Positions 49,292-60,629 of a stretch of DNA of 64,000 bases are shown here, piece by piece (position 1 is the stretch's first letter; each line of letters starts with the position of its first letter). The stretch lies in contig JABELC010000002.1 of the NCBI GenBank assembly GCA_028455995.1, positions 372,001 to 436,000 of the forward strand, in the 5' to 3' direction. A program made the translations under genes and the position numbers. The notes under the pieces were generated by a model, which was not told the origin of the DNA, searched no databases, and saw nothing but the letters and a program-made list of their open reading frames with translations. Source of the stretch: Scleromitrula shiraiana. Lineage: Eukaryota; Ascomycota; Leotiomycetes; Helotiales; Sclerotiniaceae.

Positions 49292-51205
49292 TTACATACC
49301 CTGCTGCTGCTGTTGCTTCTTCTTCTTCTTCTCCTTCCTATTCTTATTCTTATTGATCTGATTTCTCCTCTTCTTCTCCTGTGCCTCATCAATATCCCGA
49401 CTCAAAGCATCCCTCGAGCTAGACTCCTCCCTCTCCATACGTTCCCGCATCTCAGCATCCTTCCTCAATTCTCCAACATGACCCTCACACAAATCCTTAT
49501 TCTGGTTCAAAACCTGCTTGTCTCCATACTTATATAACACCTCTTTAAGCTCCCCCAAACTCGGAAAATCTTTAGAATCTTCCTCCGCCCACCATTCTTG
49601 CATTGTATCTAACATCCCATCAGTCCTTGTATTCAAAATCTTAGTATTCCTATCCATATGCTTATATCTCTCACCAAGAATCGTACAAGATAACATCGAC
49701 TGCGTCATCAGAAAGTCCCGTTCACTACTACGATGTAATGACCAGTCCTTTTGTTCGTCATCTTCAGCTGTCGTATATGTTAATCCATCCCTCAATGGCA
49801 ATGGTTTTGTTTGTAACTGTCCCAATTGAATATAACTGATACAATTACCCTCATCATTCTGATCCTCCAGAGGAATACTATCTTCTCCGAAAATTTCCTC
49901 AGTGGGTCGCGGAGATGCCTTCAAAGTCGCAGTGCTTGAATCGGAGCCTAGCCATGCTGGGTCATAATCTGCAGAGCAGATATATTTGTTGAAATGGGAA
50001 TAGGGCCATCTGACTGTATCACGGACTAGTCGTTCGATAGTACCACCATCATCAGTAGCAGGCCGAGATGACTGAGTCTCAGTCATAGTATCCATCACAC
50101 CACTCAGTCTCTTCTTCCCCAATCCCCTCTTTCTCGCCTTTCTTATCATCCACTCCTCCGTCGTCTCTTTTTTCCTCCTCTCCAAATCCCCCGTCAATAT
50201 CGATGCGTTATAATCATCACCCTCCCCATCCAATAACTTCTTTCCCTTGATTTCCAAGTCCATCGCCTCCTTCTTCTCCTCCACCTCCCCCTCTCCCCTT
50301 CCATTCTCGTTCCCATACGCCGTCTTTCTCTCCTCCCTCTCCCACTTCCTTATCAACCTTGCTTTCTCTTTCTCATCTATCTGCGCCACGAACGCCTTTA
50401 AAGCCACCAAATCTTCCGACGTCAACTCCTTAGTAGCCTCTGCTATCGCCGACGATTGCTTAAGACGAGTTTCTTTCTTCTCCTCTACTCTCACCCAATC
50501 CGAAATATCCACCTCCCACCTCCGTCCACCCACTTTCTCCCACGGCCCCCTCACAACCATCTCATCCACATCATATCCCGCCTCTTTATACTTCCTATGC
50601 ATTTTGAGGGCCTCTATACCCACAAAAACGTGAGCTCTCTTGCTACTCATCGTTATAACCGTAAAATGCGGATCACTAAGCAAAGGAGTATAATGCGGCG
50701 GTTGGATTTGTTGACCAAAGGGAAACCTAGCCGTTCTGTTCAGAACACCGGGTCGTAATGGGAGAGGTTCGGTCGAGCAAGGAGACGCTTGACCAGATGG
50801 CGCGTCAGGAACCGTACATTGAATCAATTCCTTCATCATATGTAATGCGCTCTCCTTTTCCCGCGTAAGCCTCGGTTTTGAATTCTTAGTGGACTTGCGA
50901 GAAGAGCGAGAGGGTCCCGCCATTGATGCAGATGCTGTTAATCTTGGAAGCCGTCGGTTGTCCTGCTGCGATTCAGGTTCTTCTAATCTTGATGTTGGTT
51001 CTGGTGGACTTTGTTTGTCGGGTGTCTTGGTGGCTATCATCGTTGCAGGAGAACAAGAAGCTTCAACTTCTTGTGGCGCTGATTCCGCAATGGATACAGC
51101 AGGAGTAGTTAATACAACCTCGCCTTGCCCACCATCCAATTTTCGATTCGCAAGTGTTTTTGAGCCGGGCGGATAAATTTTGACTTTGTGGGCACTGGAT
51201 ATCAT
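49292..51205 (-). CDS. Unknown charged 637-aa fungal protein
   Basis: A single exon from ATG at 51205. An upstream in-frame extension to 51370 begins with TTG and is disregarded. No catalytic motif, membrane helix or signal peptide is visible. Residues about 180-270 look like a compact, possibly conserved domain (LLSDPHFTVITMSSKRAHVFVGIEAL, GPWEKVGGRRWEVDISDW). Residues about 280-400 are charged helix (EKEKARLIRKWEREERK; KARKRGLGKKRL), and RDTVRWPYSHFNKYICSADYDPAWLG begins a second conserved-looking block near 425. The tail is poly-K then poly-Q. Basic clusters suggest a nuclear or nucleic-acid-associated protein, but I do not recognise the family and propose no function. Confidence 0.8.
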   Translation of the reverse strand: MISSAHKVKIYPPGSKTLANRKLDGGQGEVVLTTPAVSIAESAPQEVEASCSPATMIATKTPDKQSPPEPTSRLEEPESQQDNRRLPRLTASASMAGPSRSSRKSTKNSKPRLTREKESALHMMKELIQCTVPDAPSGQASPCSTEPLPLRPGVLNRTARFPFGQQIQPPHYTPLLSDPHFTVITMSSKRAHVFVGIEALKMHRKYKEAGYDVDEMVVRGPWEKVGGRRWEVDISDWVRVEEKKETRLKQSSAIAEATKELTSEDLVALKAFVAQIDEKEKARLIRKWEREERKTAYGNENGRGEGEVEEKKEAMDLEIKGKKLLDGEGDDYNASILTGDLERRKKETTEEWMIRKARKRGLGKKRLSGVMDTMTETQSSRPATDDGGTIERLVRDTVRWPYSHFNKYICSADYDPAWLGSDSSTATLKASPRPTEEIFGEDSIPLEDQNDEGNCISYIQLGQLQTKPLPLRDGLTYTTAEDDEQKDWSLHRSSERDFLMTQSMLSCTILGERYKHMDRNTKILNTRTDGMLDTMQEWWAEEDSKDFPSLGELKEVLYKYGDKQVLNQNKDLCEGHVGELRKDAEMRERMEREESSSRDALSRDIDEAQEKKRRNQINKNKNRKEKKKKKQQQQQGM

Positions 51206-52187
51206 TTTGGATGAAAATGTTTGCTTTGCCGGGGTGTTCTTCGTTTTGTTTGATTGTATGGGATGAAGGGGGATGGAATCATAGGTGTTGATACAGTCTG
51301 TTGGGAAGACAAGTTTAAAAACCTGTTCTAAATCAAAAGAATAATCAAACCAAGAGTAAGTAATTTCCAATAATAAATGTTTTCAATCCAGCTCAGCGGT
51401 CCCAAATAGTGAATATTATCAGCTCATTTACAGCACCATTCTGGTTCTCATCTGATACCAATGAACTCCAACCTCATGCATTTATAATCATAATCATCTG
51501 TCTATCTAGATTATCCAGAAGATACAAACAAACCCCGATCCAAAATTGTAATCTGTTTGATATTGAAGAATTGGCAATAGCATATGCAACAAGGAGTAAA
51601 AACAACGGGATTTTCATACGTATATTAATCAACAAGCAATCTACAAGACAATATCATATATAAGATGACGGATTTCTACATTTCACAATCACAGCAGCAA
51701 ACATGAAGGAGCCGAAATATTGTTAGATCAAAAACAAGATCTAATAAAATATAACACAATATAATCGTAAGCAAAAAGCCAAAGGCCAAAGCCAAAAAAA
51801 AAAGTAGGTACAGTTTTATTCCTTTTATACCAGTCAGTGCATGTCATGGATTTGATAACTGACCCATCTCGGGATCTAAACCAGGTGAAAACTTCCCGGA
51901 ATTGGAATTGCAACGCTCGAACAACCCAGCCCCGCCAACAAACAAATTCCTTCCTTCCTTCTTTCCTTCCTTCCCTTTCACGCCATACCATACCATAGCA
52001 TATAAAATCACCCTCGCCCCACTCCTCCCATACTACTCGACCACAAAGATAAGGTTCATTTCATCCAAAGGACATCGATCGAAGAAGAGGAGAGAAACTC
52101 CAAAGGGATCACCAGCACTACACTTCCGAATGTCTAAATCTCTAGCACACGCACATACACACACCAAAAAAAGATGGAATCCATCAA
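51206..52187. other. Intergenic region
   Basis: About 980 bases. The right part, from about 51950, is the likely 3' UTR of NCS-1. ttcc repeats lie at 51951-51976. No gene is supported. Confidence 0.5.
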
Positions 52188-53380
52188 TTAGACGAGACCG
52201 TCGTATAGTGAGAGTGCAGATACGATCGTCTCATCACGTTTGCTCCCTTCCTTGAACTCTTGCATATCCAAGCTGCCATTCTCGTCCTTATCCATCATTC
52301 GGAAGATCTTCCTGACTCGTTTTTCGGGAGTGTCTTCATCAGGAGGTAGTTTGACCATGGAACCAACCTAGAATTGAGTTAGCAAATGCCATCCCTGTTG
52401 AAATCATTCCCACACAGCTGGTAAAACTAAATAGCTGGCTCTAGTGGATCAAAAAAGCAGACTCATCTGCTTCGATGTCGCAGCTCGAGATAAAAAGCAA
52501 CTCGAGAGTTTCACAAAGCGCCAAGTCTATAGCTCATAGAAGTCCACCTGATCCTATGAAAGGACCATCAGGGTTACTCACCATCTTGTAAATTGCCTCG
52601 ACGATTGCTAACATCTCTTCATAGCTGATCTTGCCATCTCCATCGATATCGTAAAGTTGAAATGCCCAATCAAGCTTATCCTCCATCTTTCCTCTGCTTG
52701 TTACGCTGAGCGCGCAAATGAATTCCTTGAAATCGATCGAGCCCGATTTATCGCTATCGAACACATTAAATACATAATCCGCGAATGAAGATGGGTCGCC
52801 AAATGGGAAGAATTGTCGGTAGATCTTTTGGAACTCTTCCTTAGTGAGCATCCCGGATGGGCAGTCCTTCAAGAACCCTATACCAATCTGTTAGACACGG
52901 TTTGGAGATTCGGGGTGAGATTTCTACATGCCCTTGTACCATTGTTGCAGCTCCTTCTTGTCGAAATGGGTGGATTTCTGGAGTTCGCTGATTTGCTCCG
53001 CAGAAAGCTTTGATTGTCTAGATTGGAAAAAGTTAGCATCTGTCAGCGCGGGAGAAACGTCATGCAAGATCTATCGTTATGCTGCTCAACACAGTGGTTC
53101 TACGTGGTGCGAAATAGGCCAATTTGGCGCTGCAGTGCTTTCAATGCCTCGTTACGTGCAACTCGACGATTTTAACCGAACCGCCTTGTGTCGGAGGCTG
53201 GCCAACTGCGGATATGCTTTGACGATAAGATCCGAGATCTGCAAGAAATACCTGGAATGGTCTGCATATTGACAAGATCGGTGTGTTGGCATCGTGGCAA
53301 GTCCTGAGTGCATGTTGTACGATCTATGCTTCGACCCGGTATGAGACATAAGAGAAACTTAGTACTCACGATTTTCCCAT
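52188..53380 (-). CDS. ncs1: NCS-1/frequenin neuronal calcium sensor homologue
   Basis: Exons 53380..53370, 53017..52932, 52877..52582, 52367..52188 give exactly 190 aa, the canonical NCS-1 length. MGKSQSKLS provides the N-myristoylation glycine. EF-hand 1 is degenerate (KDCPSGMLTKEEF); EF-hands 2-4 have intact loops (DSDKSGSIDFKEF, DIDGDGKISYEEM, DKDENGSLDMQEF). The C-terminus SKRDETIVSALSLYDGLV is diagnostic. NCS-1 binds calcium and activates phosphatidylinositol 4-kinase at membranes; fungal versions affect calcium tolerance and growth. The second intron must begin with GC (AAGG|GCATGT) to keep the conserved WYKGFLKDCPSG, a non-canonical donor. A 350-nt first intron follows the 11-nt first coding exon. 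Confidence 0.95.
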
Positions 53381-54322
53381 TTTGCAAGAATTACTGCCAA
53401 GTCTCGTCGACGTAGGGAGGAAATATGTTTAAGTCGGTCGTAACGGTGAGCGTCGAAGGCGCAAAAAAGAGCGCGGCTCTTGTAGAAAGCCTTGAATCTC
53501 CGAGTCTTGAGCGTGGACCATTGTCAGCGATTTTGGGTCAAAGCAAATAAGCTTAAAACCAAATTCTTTGGAGGGGTTAACTCAATGAATCTTACCTCGT
53601 TTGCTTCCTTCCTTGCGACAGAGAATCTAGCTAAAAGTATGAGACAAAAATTCCGTTTGTAAGTGTCGCTGCTGTAGAATTGTAGTAGATTTGTGTCAAC
53701 ACCGTGGGGTAAGGAATTGGCTTAATGTGGTGTTGAGGATTGATTAGGAATCACTGTAATTGATAGAAGAATTTCAAGACTTTATCGGTCAAAAAAGAAT
53801 GGCAAGTATTGTGAGTCGAAAATATAAGTATTATAGGTCGTGAATAGGTAAAATAAGTTGAGGTTGTGGAGTCGAGGAGATTTTTGGGGAGGGAGGGGGG
53901 GGGGGGTAAGGGTGTAAGGGGGGGAAAGTGTGGCGACGATGATTGATAAATTCTGATGATGCGGCGAACGAGGGGCTCCCGTAAAAGAGGCTTAGTTCTT
54001 CTACCACCAGTGCGTGCCTAGGGAGTTTCTAACATAACACAATACTAAGCTAATAAAATAATTCTACGAGTGATGAGTGACGAGTGATGATAGTTCTATA
54101 TGCTAATAAATTATCATGTACCAAGAAACACGGTACACCTCATTGTACAACATATTCCTGAATGTTGAATGAATATCTAAATAACAAATAACAAGTATAA
54201 TAATTGCTCATATGTGATAGTTCTTCATTGATTTTATGAATCACAATTCTCAATCCAAGCCAACGAATAATCAAAGAATTCAGCTACTGTACTACATAGC
54301 TACTGTACTACATACAATCTTC

Positions 54323-54353
<31 letters not shown>

Positions 54354-55169
54354 TCGACTCGAAAACTACAGAGAGTACCTAACGAAAAGGACTTTTTACT
54401 GATTACCATGAACCTCTTGAGCACCATGCATATAATAAACAATTCTCCTTTAACCTAGAAACTATGTCTAGCTAGAACTATGTCTAGAACATCAACAATA
54501 TATTCCCGTGGTTGATGACTTGGAGTTCTCCACTTGATTAGTGATTGATTCTACATCAAATCTAGAATCTCTTTCTTCTCTCTATTTCCAAAGTCTCGGA
54601 AGCATAAGGATCATTCATCTGTAGGGCTGAAGTAAGATCGTAAATTGGTGAGATTACCTCAGCTAGATGAAACTAGGGCGGGCATCCATTGAATTGTAGC
54701 GATATTTTCAAAATTTGGAGATTACTTTTAGATTTACTTTCTTGCTGGCGGTCTACTCTCAAATTGAATACTGATATGGAAGCCTGGAAGATTTTGAATA
54801 TTTACCAGATACAGAAGCAATTCTTCCATATGGGTAAAACAAAGAGTGTGTGCTTGGCTCGCATCAATTTTCGCCCACTTCTTGGCAAGGAGGCGGAGCA
54901 TGGCTACCTACTATGTGGATAATCTCACCTCTATAGTCACCCATATATTCTATTGCTGCTTCAATAATCTAGAAGCGACTTCTGGGTCTGCTATGCAGAT
55001 GGTTTATGATGTTAGAAATTAGTATAAGAATGAGCATGTATAAATTCATCTCTGTTATGTGGTAGAAATAGATGATATATGTATATTTACGGTAATGTTG
55101 CCCCGTATGAAAACTAAATCGTCCTTCGTCCACCCATCTACTATATTATGGGATCTAATCTCTAGCAAA
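53381..55169. other. NCS-1 upstream region and spacer
   Basis: About 1.8 kb. A possible 5'-UTR intron donor (gtaaga, minus strand, near 53597) suggests a spliced leader region for NCS-1. A G run sits at about 53888-53907 and an (AAT)n run at 54324-54352. A 77-codon frame at 54689-54922 is not convincing. No gene called. Confidence 0.45.
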
Positions 55170-56140
55170 TTAAGCTGCTCTTTGCTTTTGAATCCTTGCG
55201 AAATATCTCTCAGCGACTACTTTCTCGTCCCAAATATAGGTCACGCTCTTCTCCTTGGTCACAGCATTTGCCCATTTCCAGAATGCCGGTGCCCTTTCTT
55301 CCAAAGGTTTCAAAACGCTCAGAGGTAACAAATCTTTATTTTTAGGAAATGATAAAACTCGAAGCAAAAATGAAGCAATTTGAACCTAATAGCATTAATA
55401 CCTCTCGAATAGCTGAAAGAGTTAACTCACCTCTACAAATGTCAATCTCTCCGAACCTCCAAAGAACGGCGCTGCATCTTGGACCAGTGGTTCAATTTCC
55501 TTAACCACTGCATCCACGAATTCACTGAATTTGTTTACCCTCTCTTCCTCAGTCTTCAATCGAAGAGACTCATTGAAAAGTGGGAAAACTTTCGAAAAGT
55601 AGGTATCGATGAAAAAGTTGTACCTTGCACGTTGCAAAGCACCACCCTCCTCACGACTTGTTTTCTCCAAGTGAGAAGGATGGGAATCTACCAAGAATTG
55701 TGAAATAACTCCTGACTCTGTGATGATTTCGCCATTGTAAGAGAGGGCGGGGACTAAACCTCGAGGGTTTATGGCCAGATATTCTGGGGTACGAGGAACC
55801 GTGATATCAATTATAACGGTCTCGAACTCAAGGCCTAGTTCGGCAAGGGCAATTTGTGATCGATGGGCCCAAGGACAAGCATAGGAAGTATATAAGATGA
55901 TCTTTGGAGCTTCATGTGCACCCATCTTGAGTTCGATGATTGTTGATTCTCCGTCTGGGGTATCGTGTGTTGTGAGGTTGATATGAAAGTTTGGTGGTAA
56001 TGCAGGGGTCACGACTAATTCGGCGTCCAGATGTCCTATAGAAGTTCTCGGAATGAGAGGATATTTGGAATGATGAACTGGAAAGAACTGAAGAGGGGGA
56101 TTGTCAAACCTTTTATATGCCACTGCTCCTGCTCGGACAT
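55170..56140 (-). CDS. Glutathione S-transferase (omega-like)
   Basis: Exons 56140..56110 (MSEQEQWHIK), 56035..55431 and 55385..55170 give 283 aa. The short first exon is inferred because the main frame lacks an upstream ATG; splicing at AAAAG|GTTTGA and CTATAG|GACATC restores MSEQEQWHIKGHLDAELVV in phase. The thioredoxin-like domain begins near residue 50 (KIILYTSYACPWAHRSQIAL). CPWAH supplies the catalytic cysteine of omega-type GSTs, and ESGVISQFL is the glutathione-binding ES motif. A helical C-terminal domain ends at KQRAA. The enzyme likely reduces or conjugates electrophiles with glutathione in the cytosol. The GTTTGA donor is weak, so the exact start is less sure than the fold. Confidence 0.87.
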
Positions 56141-57512
56141 CTTATGACATCCACACAAGAACAATAAGAAGTATGATTTTATTTGATAGAAATTCTAAAT
56201 GATGTGATTTAATTCGAGATCAGGTGGGGGGGTTGATTGGGGATATTGGGGATTCCCCTCATTTTATCAGGCTGATTTCTAAGATTGATAACGACATTCC
56301 AGGTATCAGATTCACAATTGTCACTAACTTTACGGTGACCAACAAATACAATATCTACAAAAATCATCGCCAGAACTTGAAGTTTTAGCCTGATCAATGT
56401 CATCAGCATAACTCTCCATGCTACTAGGACATGATAGATGCAACTAACATCACTTTCAACCAATGTGAATATAATATTTTTTTGGTATGGATTATGAAAC
56501 CTTTCAAGGTTGTCCATAACTTCCCACTGCACCCTGCGGCCTGCGGAGGGCATGGTTTCCTCTCAGGAAGCATGTTCAAGGTGGATAAGAAACGTTGATT
56601 TATCCACGAAGGGATGCGAGAAATCAGCATGATTCGAAGACTATTACGAGCATTCCTTACTAAGTATATTCTATTCTAATAGACTGACACTGTGATACAA
56701 CTACTGCCCAGGTGACGGGTGATATCCCATGTGTTAGTCGTACCTACCCGTCAAATGGGAACACATCCATCCAACCATTTGCGGCACCTCATCTCAACAT
56801 TCCATCTTATTTGAGCTTGGACAAAAAGACATCATCATCACCAATATATGCATTACATCCACCCATACTTCCTATGTATGCATCCAGACATATATACTCC
56901 AAAAGCTCTCAAAAAAGAAACATCACATATTTAATCAATTCTCTGAATTTATTGTCTCAGGATCCACAAATGCAACTCCGCATAATCAGATATCCGTCCA
57001 AGTTACAAGCTTAATGATCATTTCCCCCTCTTTACAAAGTATTTTGAATAGCTGTCCTTCCTCTTTCTATCACAAGTACAGGTCTTTGTTACCCAGTAAC
57101 TGTTACCTACATCTTCTCATCTAAAGTCTGGTGCAATATTCTCCACCAAAGCTTTAAAGCAACGTATAACACAAGGCAATCAAAATGCAATTTCCCGTCG
57201 AGCTTGTTGTGACGGAAAGTCGCTTGTCACGTGTATATTGAGCTTGCCATGCTCCTTCATAGTCATATCGGATCTGTTTGGAAAATGCTTTCAAGTGAAA
57301 CTATTCGATTCTTTCAGAAGATGGCGGTTTTTCATGTTTTTATGATGGAGGAGTCATCATGAGAGGTCAGTACAAAAGGTCCCAATGGTTCGGAGATTTC
57401 TTTTGGACATCTTCCTCCTGCATGTCTGTTTTACTTTCTTGCTCAACTCAATCTGCTGTGGATATTTTTCAAACCTTCGTTTTTCTGTTTTTGTAAATCT
57501 TGGTTGGCGAAC
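56141..57512. other. Divergent intergenic region
   Basis: About 1.4 kb between the GST and CDF genes, which diverge. Frames of 60-114 codons without domains occur on both strands. No repeats beyond short runs; no RNA gene seen. Confidence 0.45.
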
Positions 57513-59016
57513 ATGGGATTCTCAAACAAGGGGTTGTCTAAAGCTCAGAGATTGACGATTGTGATCTGCATATCAACGTCTTTCTTCCTCGTCGAGCTAT
57601 CAAGTGAGTAGAACTGGGCAGACCTCCATCCCATGCGGTGCTTCCGAGTTATCAAACTAATCGTTCTATGCACAGTTGGCCTCTATACTAAGTCTCTTGC
57701 CTTAGTTGCTGACGCATTTCACTGTGTATGGTCTTCCAGCTCAAGTTCCATTCTCAACTTACTCAACCTCTACCGAACTTTGTCTAACAACACTAGCTTA
57801 CCGATCTCATCGGCTTCATAGTTGCCTTGGCGGCATTGAAGGTATGAAACTCGTCTATAATCATCCGAGGTTCGAAGAAACCAATAATATCTCTAGATTT
57901 CGGAACGTCTTACCTCTCCAGCTTCTCTATCCTTCGGTTGGCAGCGCGCAGAACTTCTGGGTGCCTTTTTCAATGGTGTCTTCCTGCTTGCCCTTGGTGT
58001 TAGCATTGCTTTACAATCTATTGATAGATTCATATCCTTGCAAAGTAAGCTTCTCATTAATATACTGAGAGTCTATAAACTAACCTACTGCTAGGAGTTG
58101 AAAAGCCAAAGCTAATGCTGGTTATCGGTTCTGTGGGCCTTGTTTTGAATTTGATCAGTGCAATCTTCGTTCATGGTACGCAAATAGTTTCAAAACTTCT
58201 ACCGGTACCAGCTAACTCAATACAAGACCATGCTCACCATGGCCATCATCACAGTCATATTGGGGAACCTACCAATAACGAAAATCTCGAACAATCGAGT
58301 GCGGTAACACTTTGCATGAGTCCAACCAGCATTTCGAACTCACGCCATGTCAATCACAAAGATCATCGTCACACTATTCAGTTATCAACTGCGAAAATAT
58401 CTAAACGAGACCTAGCATCCTTCGCTGTAGAGCTTCATGTTCTATCAGATGCAATCAACAATATTGGCGTGATGGTTGCAGCTCTAGTGATTTGGCAGAC
58501 CAACTATGCTGGTAGATTTTATGCGGATCCAGGTGTGAGCATGGGTATTTCTCTCATGATAATGCTTTCATCATACACGATCAGTATGTAATCACCTACC
58601 TTTCACTCAATTACATCTCACTAATGAATGATCTAGTCAAGGATTCCGCAATAATCTTATTACAATCCGTACCAACTGAAATAAAGCTCGACGATATCAA
58701 ACACGATATCGAACAAGTCCCCGGCATAGCATCTGTTCACGAACTCCATGTATGGCGTCTATGTCAGAAGAAAACAATCGCAACCGCCCATGTGATCACG
58801 AACAAAACTGCAATCAAGGATTTTATGGAACAGGCTAGGATTGTTAAGGAATGTTTACATGCTTATGGTATTCACAGCGTGACTTTACAGGCTGAAGCAT
58901 CGGAGGTCTCAAACGATGTTATTGCGAATGTTGGTCAGGGAGAAAAGCAGGAGTGTTTGATGATTTGTGGAAGTAATTGTGAAGATTTGGCTTGCTGTTC
59001 TCCTAAGTTGCTATAG
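57513..59016 (+). CDS. CDF family zinc/metal transporter (ZnT/Zrc1-like)
   Basis: Exons 57513..57603, 57676..57725, 57797..57841, 57897..58044, 58095..58175, 58227..58583, 58637..59016 give 383 aa. Six membrane helices are expected. The TM2 metal site reads DAFHCLTD and the TM5 site HVLSDAINN, both HxxxD, which favours zinc. FGWQRAELLGAFFNGVFLLALG is TM3. A histidine-rich loop (HAHHGHHHSH) lies between TM4 and TM5. The cytosolic C-terminal domain (VPGIASVHELHVWRLCQKK) follows, then a cysteine-rich end (CGSNCEDLACC). Such proteins load zinc or cobalt into vacuoles by proton exchange. The intron 58176..58226 is exactly 51 nt, so its retention would keep the frame and add 17 residues (but see the related finding). 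Exon structure is unusually fragmented at the 5' end. Confidence 0.88.
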
Positions 59017-59369
59017 TGCTTTTTGATTGGAAATGTAGCAGGAAGATGTTTGTTTTACCAGATGCGAGGTTTTTTGGCTTGAGCATAGGCTCAGCATATC
59101 AAAAGTACTTTGCTTTTTATGTTTTTATGTTCTTTACATGTTGTTAGGATGTTTGAACAATAGTACTGTAGCTCATGTAGGTGTAGTGTCAATTCAATTA
59201 GTCGTTCAATTCGGTCACCGTACTTATCATCATGCATTTCCCCAAATATTTCCGATAAGAACCCTATTAATGATTTCCCCTCCAAAATTTTCCTCCCCTC
59301 CACAAAAAAAGTGATAATTCGAATAGCTTTCTCCTCCCTTCCACACAACATATACCCCAACCACCGAAA
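59017..59369. other. Short spacer carrying a dispersed 20-base word
   Basis: About 350 bases between co-directional genes. It includes the 20-base word at 59210-59229 also found at 6245-6264. The last 60 bases are the likely CNS1 leader. Confidence 0.5.
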
Positions 59370-60629
59370 ATGAAAATCGAAGAACTCCCCGATGATGCGT
59401 CCTCCACGCCAGCCCCCCCACCCCCCGACTTCGACCTCCTAACCCAAGCCATGTCCGCGTCCTTCCCCTCCCTCACCCCCACCCCCAAAGACCCGTCCTC
59501 TACAACCCCCGACCTCCCCCCCTCAATCGCCTCCCTGCGCGACAAATCCGGCGCCGAGATCCTCAAATCCCTAAACGCGCACCCGCTATTCATGACCGAG
59601 CTTGAGGAAAACGACCAGCTGGAAGCATTTAAAGCGCTCGCATATGAAGGGACGCCCTTGGAGGTGGCTACGAATTTTAAAGAGCAGGGCAATGAGTCGT
59701 TTCGGGAGAAGCGGGTGGGTGATGCGAAGGAGTTTTATACGAAGGGTGTTAATGTTTTGCTTGGGGAGGTGAGGCGGCGGCAGAGGGGGGAGGAGAGGGT
59801 GAGGGAGGAGGGGGAGGGGGAGGAAACGGACGAGGAAATTGTAAAAGAGGTGGCGGTTTTGGAGATCTTGTTGGTTAATAGGGCGGCTTGTCATTTGGGG
59901 TTGCAGAATTATAGGAGTTGTGTTTTAGATTGTGCGGCGGTGTTGAGGATTAATGATACGAATACGAAGGCGTTGTATAGGAGTGCGAAAGCACTGTTAG
60001 CGTTGGGGAGGATCAAAGAAGCGGATGAGGCGTGCGCGAGGGGGTTGCAGTTGGTGGAGGGGGATAAGGCACTTTTGGCTGTTGCGGAGGAAATTGTGAA
60101 GAAGAATGAAGAGGTTGAGAAGAAGAAGAGGAGGGAGGTGGAGAGATTGGTGAGGGAGAAAAATGTAGAGAGGATATTGAAGACGGCGTTGAAGGCAAGG
60201 GAGATTACGCTTAGGATGACGGATAAACCTCCTGAGATGGAGGATGCGAAGATTGAGTTGGTTCCGGATCCATTGGATCCGATTAATTCGACGTTGTCGT
60301 TTCCGGTGCTATTCTTATATCCGTTGATGGCAGAATCAGATTTCGTTAAGTCGTTTAATGAATTGGATGCTTTAGGGCAACATCTGGAATATCTACTGCC
60401 GACGCCATGGGATCAGACGGGTGAATATAGGGATGACAAGGAAGTTGAGTGCTACTTGGAGAAGAAACAAGGTGCATTGATCAAGGTGGGTAGGAAAGTT
60501 ACGCTACTAAAAGCATTAGGTGGTGGAGAGGTTATCGATGGGGTTGTAAGTATCTATGTAGTGCCGAAACAGAAAGCAGCAGGCTGGGTGGAGGAGTGGA
60601 AAAGGAAAAGGGGTGCTGTGAAGGCTTGA
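59370..60629 (+). CDS. cns1: CNS1/TTC4 TPR co-chaperone
   Basis: A single exon of 419 aa. Residues about 70-100 (NAHPLFMTELEENDQLEAFKALAYEGTP) are the conserved segment preceding the TPRs in Cns1. TPRs span about 105-240 (NFKEQGNESFREKRVGDAKEFYTKGV; LLVNRAACHLGLQNYRSCVLDC; NTKALYRSAKALLALGRIKEADEAC). A charged helix and the C-terminal wheel domain follow (LSFPVLFLYPLMAESDFVKSFNE; LEYLLPTPWDQTGEY). Cns1 binds the C-termini of Hsp90 and Hsp70 and supports translation elongation; it is essential in yeast. Base composition swings from C-rich in the first 200 bases to G-rich around 59700-60150 on the coding strand. The start has the best context (accgaaaATG). Confidence 0.93.
   Translation: MKIEELPDDASSTPAPPPPDFDLLTQAMSASFPSLTPTPKDPSSTTPDLPPSIASLRDKSGAEILKSLNAHPLFMTELEENDQLEAFKALAYEGTPLEVATNFKEQGNESFREKRVGDAKEFYTKGVNVLLGEVRRRQRGEERVREEGEGEETDEEIVKEVAVLEILLVNRAACHLGLQNYRSCVLDCAAVLRINDTNTKALYRSAKALLALGRIKEADEACARGLQLVEGDKALLAVAEEIVKKNEEVEKKKRREVERLVREKNVERILKTALKAREITLRMTDKPPEMEDAKIELVPDPLDPINSTLSFPVLFLYPLMAESDFVKSFNELDALGQHLEYLLPTPWDQTGEYRDDKEVECYLEKKQGALIKVGRKVTLLKALGGGEVIDGVVSIYVVPKQKAAGWVEEWKRKRGAVKA

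Noticed and set aside
51206..51370. N-terminal extension of the 637-aa protein
   Set aside because: It begins with TTG rather than ATG; the first true ATG is at 51205.
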